Source of the DNA: a bacterium
GTDB lineage: Bacteria; Acidobacteriota; Thermoanaerobaculia; Multivoradales; J023
Assembly (NCBI GenBank): GCA_024226315.1
Contig: JAAELT010000180.1
Location: forward strand, 1 to 49,701
Direction of reading: 5' to 3'
DNA length: 49,701 bases
The notes below the pieces were generated by a model, which worked only from the letters and a program-made list of their open reading frames with translations, had not been told where the DNA came from and did not search any database. Shown in pieces: positions 7,018-16,380 of this stretch (position 1 is the first letter of the stretch; every line of letters begins with the position of its first letter). The position numbers and the translations under genes were made by a program.

Positions 7018-9762
7018 ATGAAGAACACGGCAGTTCTCCTGGTCCTGATCCTGCCCCTGATCTCGATGCCGGCGGCAGGTAGCGGCTCCCGGCCGCCGGT
7101 GCAGCAGCCCGAAGCTACCCCGCAGGAGCCCTCCAGCGAGCTCCCGGAGTCGCAAAGGGAGGACGCTGACGGAGCCGGCTCCTCCGGCCTGGAGAGATTC
7201 CCAGAACCGTGGCGTAGCAGGTTCGGGCAGATCGATGCCGACCTCAGAGGCGGGCGTTGGCAGGCCGCCGCCAGCGCCGCCGGCCAGTTGGCCGAACGCA
7301 TGGCTCGGCTGTTCCCCGCCAGCCCGGCGGGCCGCGGGATGGTGGCGATGGCGCTCACCATGCAGGCCGTCGCCGAGTCGGAATCCGGACGGCGAGAGGA
7401 GGCCTTGTGGCACTGGCAGATCGCCCAGAACCTCAATCCCGGCCTCCGCCAGGCACCGCTCGTCGAGGTGTTCGGTGAGGCCGGAGCCTGGCTGGAGGCA
7501 CGCCCCTTGCGCGCGGCCGGCATCCTCGACTCCCCGCTGCCGCCCGCAGGCGCCGAGACCACGCAGCCGGCGCCGCTCTCGGTGCCCCCGCCCGAGCCCC
7601 CGCGGGAGCTGCGGGACGCTTGGAGCTCCGAGGTGTTGGAAATCGAGGTGGTGGTCGACGCCGGTGGAGAGATCCGCTCACCTGTGGTGTTGCGCGGCGG
7701 GGAGCTGCCCGGGAAAGTCTATTTCAGCCTCGTCGCCCTCGAGCGGTGGCGCTTCCGCCCGGCGCTTGCCTGCGGGGAGCCCACGGCGGTCCTCCTGAGA
7801 CTGGATGGCCTGGCGCGGCGCACTCTCCCCTTCGTCGCGGCGCGGAGCCGAAAGCTCGGGCCGATCCACGAGCTGCTCCTTGAGCAGCGCTGGCACGAGG
7901 CCCGCACCGAGTCGCAGCTCCTCATCGACGAGGCCGTCGAGTGCCTCGCGACTCGCTCGCGGCAGGACTGCGATCCCGGGCGACCGCTGGTGCTGCGGGC
8001 GGTGGCGGAGGCGGGGCTCGGACGCACCGAAGACGCGCTCTGGTCCTGGCACCTGGCCTACAGCTTCCTTTCCATCCCCGTGGCGGGTGGCCTGGAGGTC
8101 TACGGCTCCCAGCCCGGTCGCCTGCTCGCGGACCAACCGTGCGCGGTGGTGCCGGAGGTATGCGGTGCGGTGCCGCTGCGGGACGCCCTGGAAATCGCTC
8201 CGCCGAAGGCGATCGTCGCGCCGCCGCTGCGCCTGCCGGCGGGGCTCGCCGGACGGGTGGGTGCCGACCGGTTGATCGCCTCGCTGTGGGTCGACGCCGG
8301 GGGGCGGGTGCGCGGGGCGGTGATGCACGCCGGCCACTCCGGCGCCGCGGGCTACGAGGCCCTGATGGCCGTCCACGATTGGCGGTTCGAGCCGGCGCGG
8401 CGTTCCGACGAACCGGTGGCGGTGGCCTACGAGGTGTCGATTCCGCTGGAGTCGACGGCTCCGGCCGAGCGGATCGCCCGCTGGCGGCGGGGGATGGACG
8501 ATCTCCGCGAACAGCTCGCGGCCGGCGACTGGCAGGGCGCGTACGAGGGGGCCAGGCCGCTGGTGACGGAGATCGCCGGAGCGATCGGCGACGGCGGCTC
8601 GGATCTCCTGGCCCGCAGCCTCGCGCAGCTGGCACTGGCAGAGGCCGGTCTGGGCCTCGCCGATGAGGCGATCTGGCACTGGCACACGGCCCAGAACCTG
8701 GCGGTGGAGTACCGGGTGTCGAATCTCTCGGCCTACGGCGAGGCGGGCGATCTGCTCGCTCGACATCGCTTACGCCGGCCGGGCGAGGCGCCCGCAGAGC
8801 CCGATGATTCCGATCGCGGGGAGCCGCGCGAGATCGCGGGGCCGATGCCACGGTACCCCGGCGAGATCACGGAGACGGTCGACGTCACCAGCGACCCGGA
8901 TATCGCGATCATCGAGCTGATCATCGACGAGAGCGGGTCGACCCGCGCACCGGTGGTCCTCGCGGGTCGCAGCTCGGCCCGACTCTTCACTGTCCTCGAG
9001 GCGCTGCGCGAGTGGCGCTTCGAGCCGGCACTCCGGAGCGGGGCGCCGGTTCCGGTCCTCCGGCGGCTGACCCTGCTCCTGGAGTCCACGATCCGGCTAC
9101 CGGACATCTCGTTGGCGCCCGATGCCGAGCGGCTCGTGCGGCTCGCTGTCAAGAAGGCCCGGCGCCAGCCGCGGCTGGCGGGCTGTTACTGGCGCGCGGC
9201 CCGGAGTCTGGAGCCCGCTCTGGCGAGGGTCGATCCGGGCTCCCTCGGACCGGCGGCGGCGCCGCTGGTGGAATCGGTCGCGCCTCCCCGCGATCGCTGG
9301 AGCCTCGATGCCTCCCCGGGCGGCGTGTCGGCGGGCACCGGTCCGCTGTCCCTCGCCGCCGGTGGCAAAGTCGAGATCCCGCGCAGGATCCACGCACCGA
9401 ACCCGCAATACACGCCCGGGGCGCGCAAGGCGAGGATCCGGGGCGTCGCCATCGCCCAGGCCGTCATCGGCGGCCGGGGATCCGGCACCAGGCTCAACGT
9501 CGGTGGCGAAGTCGAGCTCCCGCGCAAGGTCCATGCGCCGAACCCCCGTTACAAGGCGAAGATCGAGGGCGTCGTCATCGTCCGGGCCGTCATCGACGAG
9601 CGGGGATACGTGACCGGGCTCGAGTTGCTGGAAGGCCTGCCGGAAGGGCTCAACGTCGAGGCGGCGAAAGACCTCTGCCGTTGGCGCTTCGAGCCCGCCA
9701 CCCTGGAGGGGAAACCGGTCGCGGTCTACCACGACTTGACGGTGGACTTCCGTTTCCAGTGA
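7018..9762 (+). CDS. Modular TPR / TonB-C-like repeat protein
   Basis: 914 residues from ATG 7018; AGGAG lies 8 nt upstream, which excludes the GTG at 7009 because it overlaps this site. A signal peptide (MKNTAVLLVLILPLISMPAA) is present. The body is three tandem modules of exactly 211 residues, each a TPR-like helical part with a W-H-W/A-QN motif (residues about 130, 341, 552) followed by a TonB-C-like beta domain with a WRFxPA motif (about 243, 454, 665). A duplicated segment (PNPQY...GVAIAQAVI and PNPRY...GVVIVRAVI) leads into a canonical C-terminal TonB domain (ERGYVTGLELLEGLPEGLNV..., WRFEPAT near 888). TonB-C domains normally contact outer-membrane TonB boxes, but there is no clear N-terminal membrane anchor beyond the signal peptide, so energy transduction is doubtful. 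It lies immediately after the VWFA-related gene. Confidence 0.8.
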   Translation: MKNTAVLLVLILPLISMPAAGSGSRPPVQQPEATPQEPSSELPESQREDADGAGSSGLERFPEPWRSRFGQIDADLRGGRWQAAASAAGQLAERMARLFPASPAGRGMVAMALTMQAVAESESGRREEALWHWQIAQNLNPGLRQAPLVEVFGEAGAWLEARPLRAAGILDSPLPPAGAETTQPAPLSVPPPEPPRELRDAWSSEVLEIEVVVDAGGEIRSPVVLRGGELPGKVYFSLVALERWRFRPALACGEPTAVLLRLDGLARRTLPFVAARSRKLGPIHELLLEQRWHEARTESQLLIDEAVECLATRSRQDCDPGRPLVLRAVAEAGLGRTEDALWSWHLAYSFLSIPVAGGLEVYGSQPGRLLADQPCAVVPEVCGAVPLRDALEIAPPKAIVAPPLRLPAGLAGRVGADRLIASLWVDAGGRVRGAVMHAGHSGAAGYEALMAVHDWRFEPARRSDEPVAVAYEVSIPLESTAPAERIARWRRGMDDLREQLAAGDWQGAYEGARPLVTEIAGAIGDGGSDLLARSLAQLALAEAGLGLADEAIWHWHTAQNLAVEYRVSNLSAYGEAGDLLARHRLRRPGEAPAEPDDSDRGEPREIAGPMPRYPGEITETVDVTSDPDIAIIELIIDESGSTRAPVVLAGRSSARLFTVLEALREWRFEPALRSGAPVPVLRRLTLLLESTIRLPDISLAPDAERLVRLAVKKARRQPRLAGCYWRAARSLEPALARVDPGSLGPAAAPLVESVAPPRDRWSLDASPGGVSAGTGPLSLAAGGKVEIPRRIHAPNPQYTPGARKARIRGVAIAQAVIGGRGSGTRLNVGGEVELPRKVHAPNPRYKAKIEGVVIVRAVIDERGYVTGLELLEGLPEGLNVEAAKDLCRWRFEPATLEGKPVAVYHDLTVDFRFQ

Positions 9763-9999
9763 GCCGCGAGACCGAGATTCTCCTCCGCCGGAGCGCCTGA
9801 CCGAATCCCCGATTCACGCCGCTGGTGGCCAGCGTGACGCCGCCAGGCCGCAGAGTGGGCGCAAGGCGCGGGCCAGAGACGTTGCCGACGTTCGAGACCA
9901 AACATCTTCGCCCACCGCAGGGTCTGAAAGAGACAGGCGCCGCCTCCTCGGCGGACGCTCGTCTGATTGCTGTCGATTTCAACCAGGGAGGACCTCATC

Positions 10000-10680
10000 A
10001 TGATCGATCGAGAAGACCGCGCCGACGGCTACACGCCGCCGGCGGCGTTGCCTCATCCGGTGCGTGAGCTGGCGCCGGAAATCCCCTTTCTCGCCATCAC
10101 TCTCGGGCTGCTCGCGGCCGCGGGCCTGGGCTTCGCGCTGTTTGTCGCCTCGTGGTTCATCTACGTCTACATTTTCTACAACGGCGTGATCGGTGCCGGT
10201 GTCGGCGCGGCGATCGCGCGCGGGCTGGGCGAGTCGAAGGACCGCAGGGGCCCGTTGCTGTTCACCATCGTCGCGACGTGCTCGGCGGCCGCCTATCTGA
10301 TTTACAACCTGATCTGGTTCGGGTTGTTCAGTCTCAGCGGGCAGGGAGCCGGCGTGGGTTCGTTCCTGCAGTGGCGAGCCGAGGGCGAGCTCGAGATCGG
10401 GCTCTACGGCAACGCCGCGGTCTGGGTGGTGGAGTACCTGATCACCCTCGCGGTGGCCTGGAACCGGGTGAGCGTGAAGATGCGGCTGCTAGACGCCGCC
10501 GCGGTGCCGGACGAGGTCAAGGCGCTGGTCGTGCATTACCTCGGTCAGGAAGCGGACCAGGAGGACGTGCGCGAGCAGCTGGCGGTTCGGGGCTGGGCCA
10601 GGCGGGAGGATCAGGACCGGGCCTTCGGCGCGGTGGCGTCGCTGGCGTCACTGGCCCAGGAGGCAGAGCAGGCTGCCTGA
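10000..10680 (+). CDS. Small integral membrane protein, unknown function
   Basis: 226 residues from ATG 10000, preceded by GGGAGGA. Membrane segments are visible at about residues 28-65 (FLAITLGLLAAAGLGFALFV and WFIYVYIFYNGVIGAGVGAA), 84-108 (LLFTIVATCSAAAYLIYNLI) and 138-150. The C-terminal third is soluble and helical (VKALVVHYLGQEADQEDVRE). I do not recognise a family. It is convergent with the ICMT gene, and no terminator is obvious in the 77-nt gap. Confidence 0.6.
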   Translation: MIDREDRADGYTPPAALPHPVRELAPEIPFLAITLGLLAAAGLGFALFVASWFIYVYIFYNGVIGAGVGAAIARGLGESKDRRGPLLFTIVATCSAAAYLIYNLIWFGLFSLSGQGAGVGSFLQWRAEGELEIGLYGNAAVWVVEYLITLAVAWNRVSVKMRLLDAAAVPDEVKALVVHYLGQEADQEDVREQLAVRGWARREDQDRAFGAVASLASLAQEAEQAA

Positions 10681-10757
10681 AGCCTCCGGCACGGCCTGGA
10701 GGCGGCAAGGCCCAGAACCCAGCGTTGGGTGATCCGACGAGCCAAATGAAACTGAGC

Positions 10758-11432
10758 TCACCGCCAGGCGGGCGGCGCCCACCTTGGGATCAATGCCGAA
10801 ACGCTGCGAGCGTGCCGGTGGAATTCTTCTCCGAGATGGTGGGCCAGAGCCCGGTCCTCCACGCGAATCCGCCAGAGGACCGACGGCAGGAGAAGCCCGC
10901 CGGCCACCACCAGCGCGACCTTGCTTCCCAGCATGAGGCCACCGCCGAATCCGAGGCACAGAGTCCCGGCCTCGGACGGATGACGCAGAAATTGGTAGAT
11001 GCCGTACGTCACCAGGCGCTGTCCGGCGACCACGCGCACCTCGCTGACGAACCAGGCCCCGAGAGTGCGGATCGCCAGGATCCGAAGGCCGACCCCCAGG
11101 AGCAGGAGGCCTGCGCCTCCACCGGAAACCAGAAGACCGGACGCCGGTTCGGGGCTCAGACCACGCTCCGCGACTCCCGCCCAGAAGCAGAGCAACAAGG
11201 CAAGTCCCGTGAGGTAGGGCAGGGAGGCTGGGGCCTCGGAACGGCCGGGCCTAAGAGCTATCGGCTGAGAGGCCAGGCTCTCGGCCAGGCAGGCAAACAT
11301 CGCCAGCAACGCGAAAGCCACGATCACGCCGTCGCGCCGCGCCACATCGAGCGAGCCCGCGGCGGCGAGTGGCGCGAGGACCAGAACGGGCTGGAGCAAC
11401 GTGCCCGCCAGGGAGATCGCGACGCGCTCCAC
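10758..11432 (-). CDS. Isoprenylcysteine carboxyl methyltransferase (ICMT)-family membrane protein
   Basis: 224 residues with several membrane helices. The C-terminal half carries the ICMT/PEMT pattern: LGVGLRILAIRTLG, GQRLVTYGIYQFLRHPSEAG (the RHP motif of the SAM pocket), then RIRVEDRALAHHLGEEFHRH and a final IP. Bacterial members methylate unknown lipid or small-molecule acceptors; the substrate here is not predictable. Start is GTG 11432, overlapping the region just after the TerB stop (4-nt gap), so the two genes are probably translationally coupled. Confidence 0.75.
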   Translation of the reverse strand: MERVAISLAGTLLQPVLVLAPLAAAGSLDVARRDGVIVAFALLAMFACLAESLASQPIALRPGRSEAPASLPYLTGLALLLCFWAGVAERGLSPEPASGLLVSGGGAGLLLLGVGLRILAIRTLGAWFVSEVRVVAGQRLVTYGIYQFLRHPSEAGTLCLGFGGGLMLGSKVALVVAGGLLLPSVLWRIRVEDRALAHHLGEEFHRHARSVSALIPRWAPPAWR

Positions 11433-11436
11433 GGCC

Positions 11437-12072
11437 TCAGTTCGCTTGTTCGAACTTGCTCAACATGCCGCTCACGACGCCGTTGAGATGAGCCGGGGTC
11501 ATGTCCAGCGCCGCTCCGATCTGTCCCAGGAGGTGCTTTTCCTCTTCCTGGAACTCGCCGTCGGCGGCCGCGATCATCAACGCCGCCTGGACCACGGTCT
11601 CCTTGCCGGCATCGTTGAGGTTGCCGACCAGGCTTTCGAGGTACTGGCGGATTCCCCGCCCGTCGGTCCCGGCCGCCTGGATCTCCTGGCGGACGTCGTC
11701 TTGCGACAATTCGACATTGGCGACCTGCCGATACACGTCGCGCACGGTCTTGATCTCCTGATCGTCGATCACCCCGTCAGCCAGCAGCATCTGGACCATC
11801 ACCCGCTTGACGGCACGCTGATACTCAGCCTGGAAGTCCTGAGCGGCGGCCGCGGGATCGTAGTCGAGCACTTCCTTCTGGAACGTGTTGCTGCAGCTCT
11901 GACACTCGACATACTCGCCGAGCATGTCCAGGGGGATCAGGGGAATGAAATACAGCGTGAAAAAGCGGCGAACGCGCTTGTGATTGTACGAGCTCGCGCC
12001 GCCGCAGCTCGGGCAAGTGAAATCGCCCTTGTCCTTGGAATAGGTGACGCCTCGAGTACCAAAGATGATCAT
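11437..12072 (-). CDS. TerB-domain protein with N-terminal zinc ribbon
   Basis: 211 residues from ATG 12072 with GGGAGG upstream. Two CxxC knuckles (CPSC near residue 20 and CQSC near 57) form a zinc-ribbon-like N-terminus around a hydrophobic hairpin RFFTLYFIPLIPL. Residues about 85-210 are a helical TerB (tellurite-resistance-B-like) domain, with the acidic motif pattern MLLADGVIDDQE and ALMIAAADGEFQEEE (two LxADG-E repeats). TerB domains bind divalent metal and are often membrane-surface scaffolds. It heads a two-gene unit with the ICMT-like gene. Confidence 0.82.
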   Translation of the reverse strand: MIIFGTRGVTYSKDKGDFTCPSCGGASSYNHKRVRRFFTLYFIPLIPLDMLGEYVECQSCSNTFQKEVLDYDPAAAAQDFQAEYQRAVKRVMVQMLLADGVIDDQEIKTVRDVYRQVANVELSQDDVRQEIQAAGTDGRGIRQYLESLVGNLNDAGKETVVQAALMIAAADGEFQEEEKHLLGQIGAALDMTPAHLNGVVSGMLSKFEQAN

Positions 12073-12097
12073 GTCTGCCTCCCGGTGAAATTACGTG

Positions 12098-12160
12098 GTC
12101 TTCAATGTAACAGGGTCTTCAATGTAACAGGGTCAGTGTAGCAGGGTCGATGCTCGACCC
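12098..12160. repeat. 17-bp direct repeats with adjoining small palindrome
   Basis: GTCTTCAATGTAACAGG occurs twice head to tail at 12098-12114 and 12115-12131, followed by a degenerate third copy (GTCAGTGTAGCAGG). A 7-bp palindrome (12144-12150 with 12154-12160) abuts the stop codon of the cNMP-binding gene. It may be a slippage product or a small interspersed element; the hairpin could serve as a weak terminator. Confidence 0.55.
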
Positions 12161-12624
12161 TACTCCGGGGCCTTGGCGCCTGAATCCGGCTCGCGCCGCT
12201 GCTTCTGGACGTCGACAGACCGGCGGCGGATGCGGCGGCAGAGGACCCGCAGGATGGCGTCGGCCACTTCCGAGGAGTCGGCCATCAGCTCGTAGAACGC
12301 CGCCTGCGAGACGCATAGGAGCATCGTCTCCTCGAGTGCCGTGACCGAGGCTGAGCGGCGCTCGGCGTCGATCATCGCCAGCTCGCCGAAACAGCTGCGC
12401 TCGCCAAGCTCGACCAGCGTGTGGTCGCCGTCGTGCACCCGCACCCGCCCGCGCGCGACGACGTACATGCTGGTGCCCGTCTCGCCTTTCTCGAACAGGG
12501 TTTCGCCTTCGCCGAGCTCCACCTCGTCGGTCACCGCCGCCAGGTCGGCGAGGGTGGCGTCGCCGAGCTCGGCGAAGACGTCGACCGTCTTCAGGATCAG
12601 GATCTTCTCGATCGGCAGGTACAT
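12160..12624 (-). CDS. Cyclic-nucleotide-binding domain protein
   Basis: 154 residues, essentially one Crp/cNMP-binding domain: VFAELGDATLADLA, then GEGETLFEKGETGTSMYVVA (residues about 38-57), and the phosphate-binding cassette region FGELAMIDAERRSASV (about 77-92). There is no helix-turn-helix, so it is not a DNA-binding Crp. A basic C-terminal tail follows (RRIRRRSVDVQKQRR). It starts 7 nt after the stop of the upstream broken transporter gene, whose own C-terminal domain is a paralogous cNMP domain. It may have been a regulatory partner of that protein. Confidence 0.82.
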   Translation of the reverse strand: MYLPIEKILILKTVDVFAELGDATLADLAAVTDEVELGEGETLFEKGETGTSMYVVARGRVRVHDGDHTLVELGERSCFGELAMIDAERRSASVTALEETMLLCVSQAAFYELMADSSEVADAILRVLCRRIRRRSVDVQKQRREPDSGAKAPE

Positions 12625-12631
12625 GGTTCTC

Positions 12632-13840
12632 CTATCCCAGCCGCCGCAGCCGCCGCACCAACACCCGCAGGATGCCGCGGGCCACCTCCTGGCGTTCGCT
12701 CAGGATGCGTTTGAACGCTTCCTGCTCGATGCGCAGCAGGCGCGTCTGGGTGAGCGTGGTCACCGACGCGGAACGCTTCTCCGTGTCGATCGCCGCCAGC
12801 TCGCCGAGGCTCGTGCCCGGGCCGAACTCGCCGAAGACGTGCTCGCCGGAATGAGCCTCGACCCGGCCGGCCACGACCACATACATGCTATGCCCCTCCT
12901 CGCCTTCGCCGATGAAGGTCTCGCCGGCTCCGAGGCCGACCCCGACGGCGACTTCGGCGACCGCCGCCAGGTGCTGGTCCGGGGTCTCGGCGAAGATGTC
13001 GACCTGGCGCAGCAGCAGGACCCGGGAGAGGGTGGGCGGCAGCCTCTCCGCGTGCGCGCCGATCTTCTCGACCCAGGTCAGCTGATGGCGCGCGGTCTCG
13101 CGGACCACGGCGTCGGCGTCCTCGAGCCTCGCTTCGAGGCGGCGGCCGAGGTCGTCGCCGCCGCGCCGGGCCAGCAGGTCGAGGGCGCAGGCCCGCGTCC
13201 ACGAGGACGCCCAGTCGCAGCCGCCGGCGGTCAGGCGGGCGAGATCGCCGTCGTCCGGCGTGGAGCAGCGTGGCTTGCCGAGGGCGGCGCATAGGCGTTT
13301 CGCGCGCTCTCCCGGCTCGAGCGTCTCGAACAGCGGCAGCACCCCCGCCTTGAGGTCCGGATCCAGGAGGTTGTCGAGCAGCTCGACGGCGTACGCGCGC
13401 TGCTCGCCGCCCTGGGCCATGCTGGCGCGCACGCGGGAGATCTTGCCGCCGTAGCGCCTGCACGGCCTCGGGCGAGCCGTGCGGGCCCACCAGCTCGTCG
13501 ATCACCCGCGGCCAGAGCTTGGGGTTGGAGACCCGGCGGCAGGCCAGGAGCGCCGCCTTGCGCACTTGCGGCTCGGGATCGCGCATCAGCTCCAGGAGCG
13601 GACGGCAGAAGGTGCCGCTGCCCACCTCGCCGATCACCCGCGCGGCGAAGGCCCGGTCCGCGGGCTCGTCCGAGCGCTGGAGCGCCACGAACCTCTCGCC
13701 GGCCGCCATGATGGCCTCGATCGAGCCGCTCTCGAACAGGCCGGCGATCGCTCCGCGTGCCAGCTCGCGGTCCTCACCCAGCGCACCCGCGGCCACTGCT
13801 CGGCGCGCACGCCGAGCAGGGAGAGGAGCTTCTTGGTCAT
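12632..13840 (-). pseudogene. Degraded Npt-type nucleotide transporter: N-terminal stub, HEAT repeats, cNMP-binding domain
   Basis: The gene starts at ATG 13840 with MTKKLLSLLGVRAEQWPRVR, which resembles the N-terminus of Npt1/Npt2 (ATP/ADP translocase)-type proteins. After about 21 codons the frame switches directly into the HEAT-repeat region (ELARGAIAGLFESGSIEAIM...), with no transmembrane domain. A second frame change lies near 13450, where AVQALRR in one frame is continued as RYGGKISRVRASMAQGGEQR in another. The remaining ORF (12632-13432) has HEAT repeats followed by a complete cNMP-binding domain (GEGEEGHSMYVVVAGRV, LGELAAIDTEKRSASV). I infer deletion of the roughly 400-residue membrane domain plus a frameshift. 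The C-terminal cNMP part might still be expressed. Sequencing error could explain the frameshift but not the missing membrane domain. Confidence 0.65.
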
Positions 13841-13975
13841 CGTCGCCGGCCAGTCTGCCACACGTTGGGGGTTCCGATCCTCGGTTTGCGCTGTAGGAAA
13901 GGAAGCGAGCGTATGGGAGTGGAGGCGATCGATGTCCGCTCCACGCAGCCCCGAATACCAACAGCGAGGTGGATC

Positions 13976-14347
13976 ATGCCTGACGAAGACGTTCCGATCG
14001 AAGAAGTGGAGAAGACCATCGAGGGGTTCTCCGACACGCCGCGCGGCGAAAAGATGATGCACGCCGTGGTGATGACGGCGGGGCCGGGCACCAGGATGCT
14101 GGAGCTGACCCGGTCGGGACCGGGCCGCAAGGGCGTCTCGGTCTGGGTCGACGGCAACGCGGTCGTCTGGCTGACCACCGACCGGTCGGCGCTCATGCCC
14201 GTGATCCCGGGCGTGAAGACCGCCAGTTACCGGGCCTCGACCCCCGGCAAGAGCTGGCGGCTGCGGACCACCAAACCGGCCGGTGCGACCGGCGGCACTA
14301 GCGGCAGCGGCCCGAAGATCGGACAGTTTCGGATCGTCGTTCCCTGA
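13976..14347 (+). CDS. Hypothetical protein, 123 residues
   Basis: Starts MPDEDVPIEEVEKTIEGFSD at ATG 13976 with a weak GAGGTGG upstream. There is no signal peptide. The middle is beta-rich (MLELTRSGPGRKGVSVWVDG, AVVWLTTDRS) and a Gly/Thr/Ser linker precedes a final IGQFRIVV strand. I do not recognise it. It lies 12 nt before the putative outer-membrane protein gene, probably in the same operon. Confidence 0.55.
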   Translation: MPDEDVPIEEVEKTIEGFSDTPRGEKMMHAVVMTAGPGTRMLELTRSGPGRKGVSVWVDGNAVVWLTTDRSALMPVIPGVKTASYRASTPGKSWRLRTTKPAGATGGTSGSGPKIGQFRIVVP

Positions 14348-14359
14348 GGAGACCTGAAG

Positions 14360-16147
14360 ATGTATTCGAGACCAACGCGAGTCGGATCTGCCGGGCCGCT
14401 TCTCCTCGCACTCTTGTTGCTGGGTCCCACGGGCGCCGAAGCAGAGGCGGAGGCCGAGGACGTTCGGGCCCTCCAGAAAGAAGCGCTCAGCGATCGGAGC
14501 CCCGGGGCACTCATCCAGCAACGTGGCTCCACCTGGTCGCTCGTCTCGGACGAGGACGGTGGCAAGCTGGTCGGCCGCGTCACCTGGGCCGACGAGGACA
14601 ACAGCAATATCTTCGAAGTCGAGGCCGCCGCGACCCTCCAGAAGGGAGCTGAAGAGGTCGAGCTACTCGATCTCGACGGCTTAGCCGGCGGAGACGCCTC
14701 GATCAAGGGCAAGTGGGCGATCTCGGGAGAGTGGGAGAAGAAGGAGCAGGCCGACGGGCAGGGCTCTTTCTTGGATCTCTGCGACGAGCTCAACCCCGTC
14801 CTCGACGATCAGGTCGCGAAGGAGCGGGGAGGGTGCGACGGCCGATTCGAACGCATCGAGAAGGAGTCCTGTACCTACGAATACCTGCAGAGTCTGCCCG
14901 GAGAGTGGCCCATCGCCGCCGACAAGGGGCGGAGCGCCGCGCTGCAGGCCGGCTGCGACGAGTTGGCCAAGCTGAATCCGAAACTGAAGTTCCATCCAGT
15001 CGACTACGACTTGATAGTCATTCCGAACCCGCAGCCGGAGGTCAGATACTGCAACAGAGCGGGGTTGTGGGAGGCGGCCAGGGAGACCGACGAGGACCTG
15101 GATCGCGCGTACCAGGCGGCGACCGGGGAGCTCGCCGAGCTCGAAGCGGAGAAACAGCAACTGATCGAAGAGCTCGCCTGGCTCGAGGCCAGGTTCGCCG
15201 GCGAGTCGTCCGTCGAGGAGCGGGCCGCGATCGCAGCGCAGCGGCACGCCAAGAGCCAGGACATCGAGACCGCCGATCAGAAAGTGGCGGAGAAGAAAGC
15301 CGAGCAGAAGAAGCTCCGCCCGGCGAGCCTGAAGTCGCGCCCTGACGAGCTGGTATCCAGCGAAGGCGAGCTCAACCCCTGGAGCTGGCTGGACGGCAAG
15401 ATCGGGGAGAAGGTCGCCGTCGTCTGCAAGAGTTACAACCAGCCGGACCGAGCCGGGCAGATCCGGACCTTCGGCAACGACCAGACCTGCGATACCGAAG
15501 GAATCCCGAAGGCGATCGAGGCGATCGAGGAGCGCAAGCTGCGCTCGAAGTACTACCGCGATTACGTCAGCGCGATCCCGGTACGCGTCTGGTTCCTGAC
15601 CTTTTCGGCCGGCGCCACCAACCGGGACTTCAAGTATCTCGATCCCAGCGCCATTCCGGCGGTCGCGACCTTCACCGAGGTGGGAGCCCTGATCAAGAGC
15701 GAATCCGAGCTGGACACCTCGATCGGCGTCTCCTGGTCGGCTCAGATGGGCAACCACTTCCTGCGTTTCGGCTACGAGTATCGCAACAAGTACAACGGCG
15801 GGTCTTCCGCCGAGCTGTGCGCTCCGCTCGAGACGGGCGGCGACGTCACCCGCTGCTTCGACACCACGGCCGGGGCGCCGACCAAGATCGACCAGAACGT
15901 GGGCATGCTCGAGTGGCGGCGGTACCTGACCGGGAACCTCGGGCTCAGGTTCCAGGCCTTCTACATCGACGAGGACTTCCGCCGCAACATGGCGGTCGAG
16001 AACGAATGGGAGTTCCACGCCCTGCTCTATTTCCTGCGCAACAAGGAGCAAGGGCTCAACGGGGGCCTGGACATCGCTCACGACACCTTCTTCGACAAGA
16101 CGACGGCGCGGGTCTTCATCGGTCAGAGCTTCAACATCTTTGACTGA
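14360..16147 (+). CDS. Putative outer-membrane protein with central coiled coil
   Basis: 595 residues from ATG 14360 after GAGGAG. A signal peptide (LLLALLLLGPTGAEAEAEA) is present. Residues about 30-250 are mixed with several cysteines (for example LCDEL, GGCDG, SCTYE). A helical coiled coil spans about 245-320 (ELAELEAEKQQLIEELAWLE). The last 200 residues show alternating aromatic/polar strands (VRVWFLTFSAGATNRDFKYL, FLRFGYEYRNKY, LGLRFQAFYIDEDF) and end in IGQSFNIFD. A C-terminal aromatic strand end is typical of outer-membrane beta-barrels. Function unknown. Confidence 0.6.
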   Translation: MYSRPTRVGSAGPLLLALLLLGPTGAEAEAEAEDVRALQKEALSDRSPGALIQQRGSTWSLVSDEDGGKLVGRVTWADEDNSNIFEVEAAATLQKGAEEVELLDLDGLAGGDASIKGKWAISGEWEKKEQADGQGSFLDLCDELNPVLDDQVAKERGGCDGRFERIEKESCTYEYLQSLPGEWPIAADKGRSAALQAGCDELAKLNPKLKFHPVDYDLIVIPNPQPEVRYCNRAGLWEAARETDEDLDRAYQAATGELAELEAEKQQLIEELAWLEARFAGESSVEERAAIAAQRHAKSQDIETADQKVAEKKAEQKKLRPASLKSRPDELVSSEGELNPWSWLDGKIGEKVAVVCKSYNQPDRAGQIRTFGNDQTCDTEGIPKAIEAIEERKLRSKYYRDYVSAIPVRVWFLTFSAGATNRDFKYLDPSAIPAVATFTEVGALIKSESELDTSIGVSWSAQMGNHFLRFGYEYRNKYNGGSSAELCAPLETGGDVTRCFDTTAGAPTKIDQNVGMLEWRRYLTGNLGLRFQAFYIDEDFRRNMAVENEWEFHALLYFLRNKEQGLNGGLDIAHDTFFDKTTARVFIGQSFNIFD

Positions 16148-16380
16148 CGAGGCGAGCCGGCCCGAGGTCGAGTGCGGCGAGGGGCGAACGCGTCGCTCGC
16201 CGCCGGTGAAGCTCCGCGCGGCGGCACAGGCCGGCCGGCGATCGGTGAAAGATGGCGAACGGTGGGAATCAGGCGTGATCGTCGCCTGAAACGGAGCGTG
16301 CAGCGGTCAGCGCGGTCTGATCCGGCGCGGAACGCTACGCGCGGCGGGAAATCGCCGAAAACGAGGTCGTGGAGTGCTTT

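Noticed and set aside
12888..13961. 357-codon minus-strand ORF as an intact HEAT-repeat protein
   Set aside because: Only its middle third reads as HEAT repeats. Both ends are out of frame with the true coding, so it was folded into the broken transporter.
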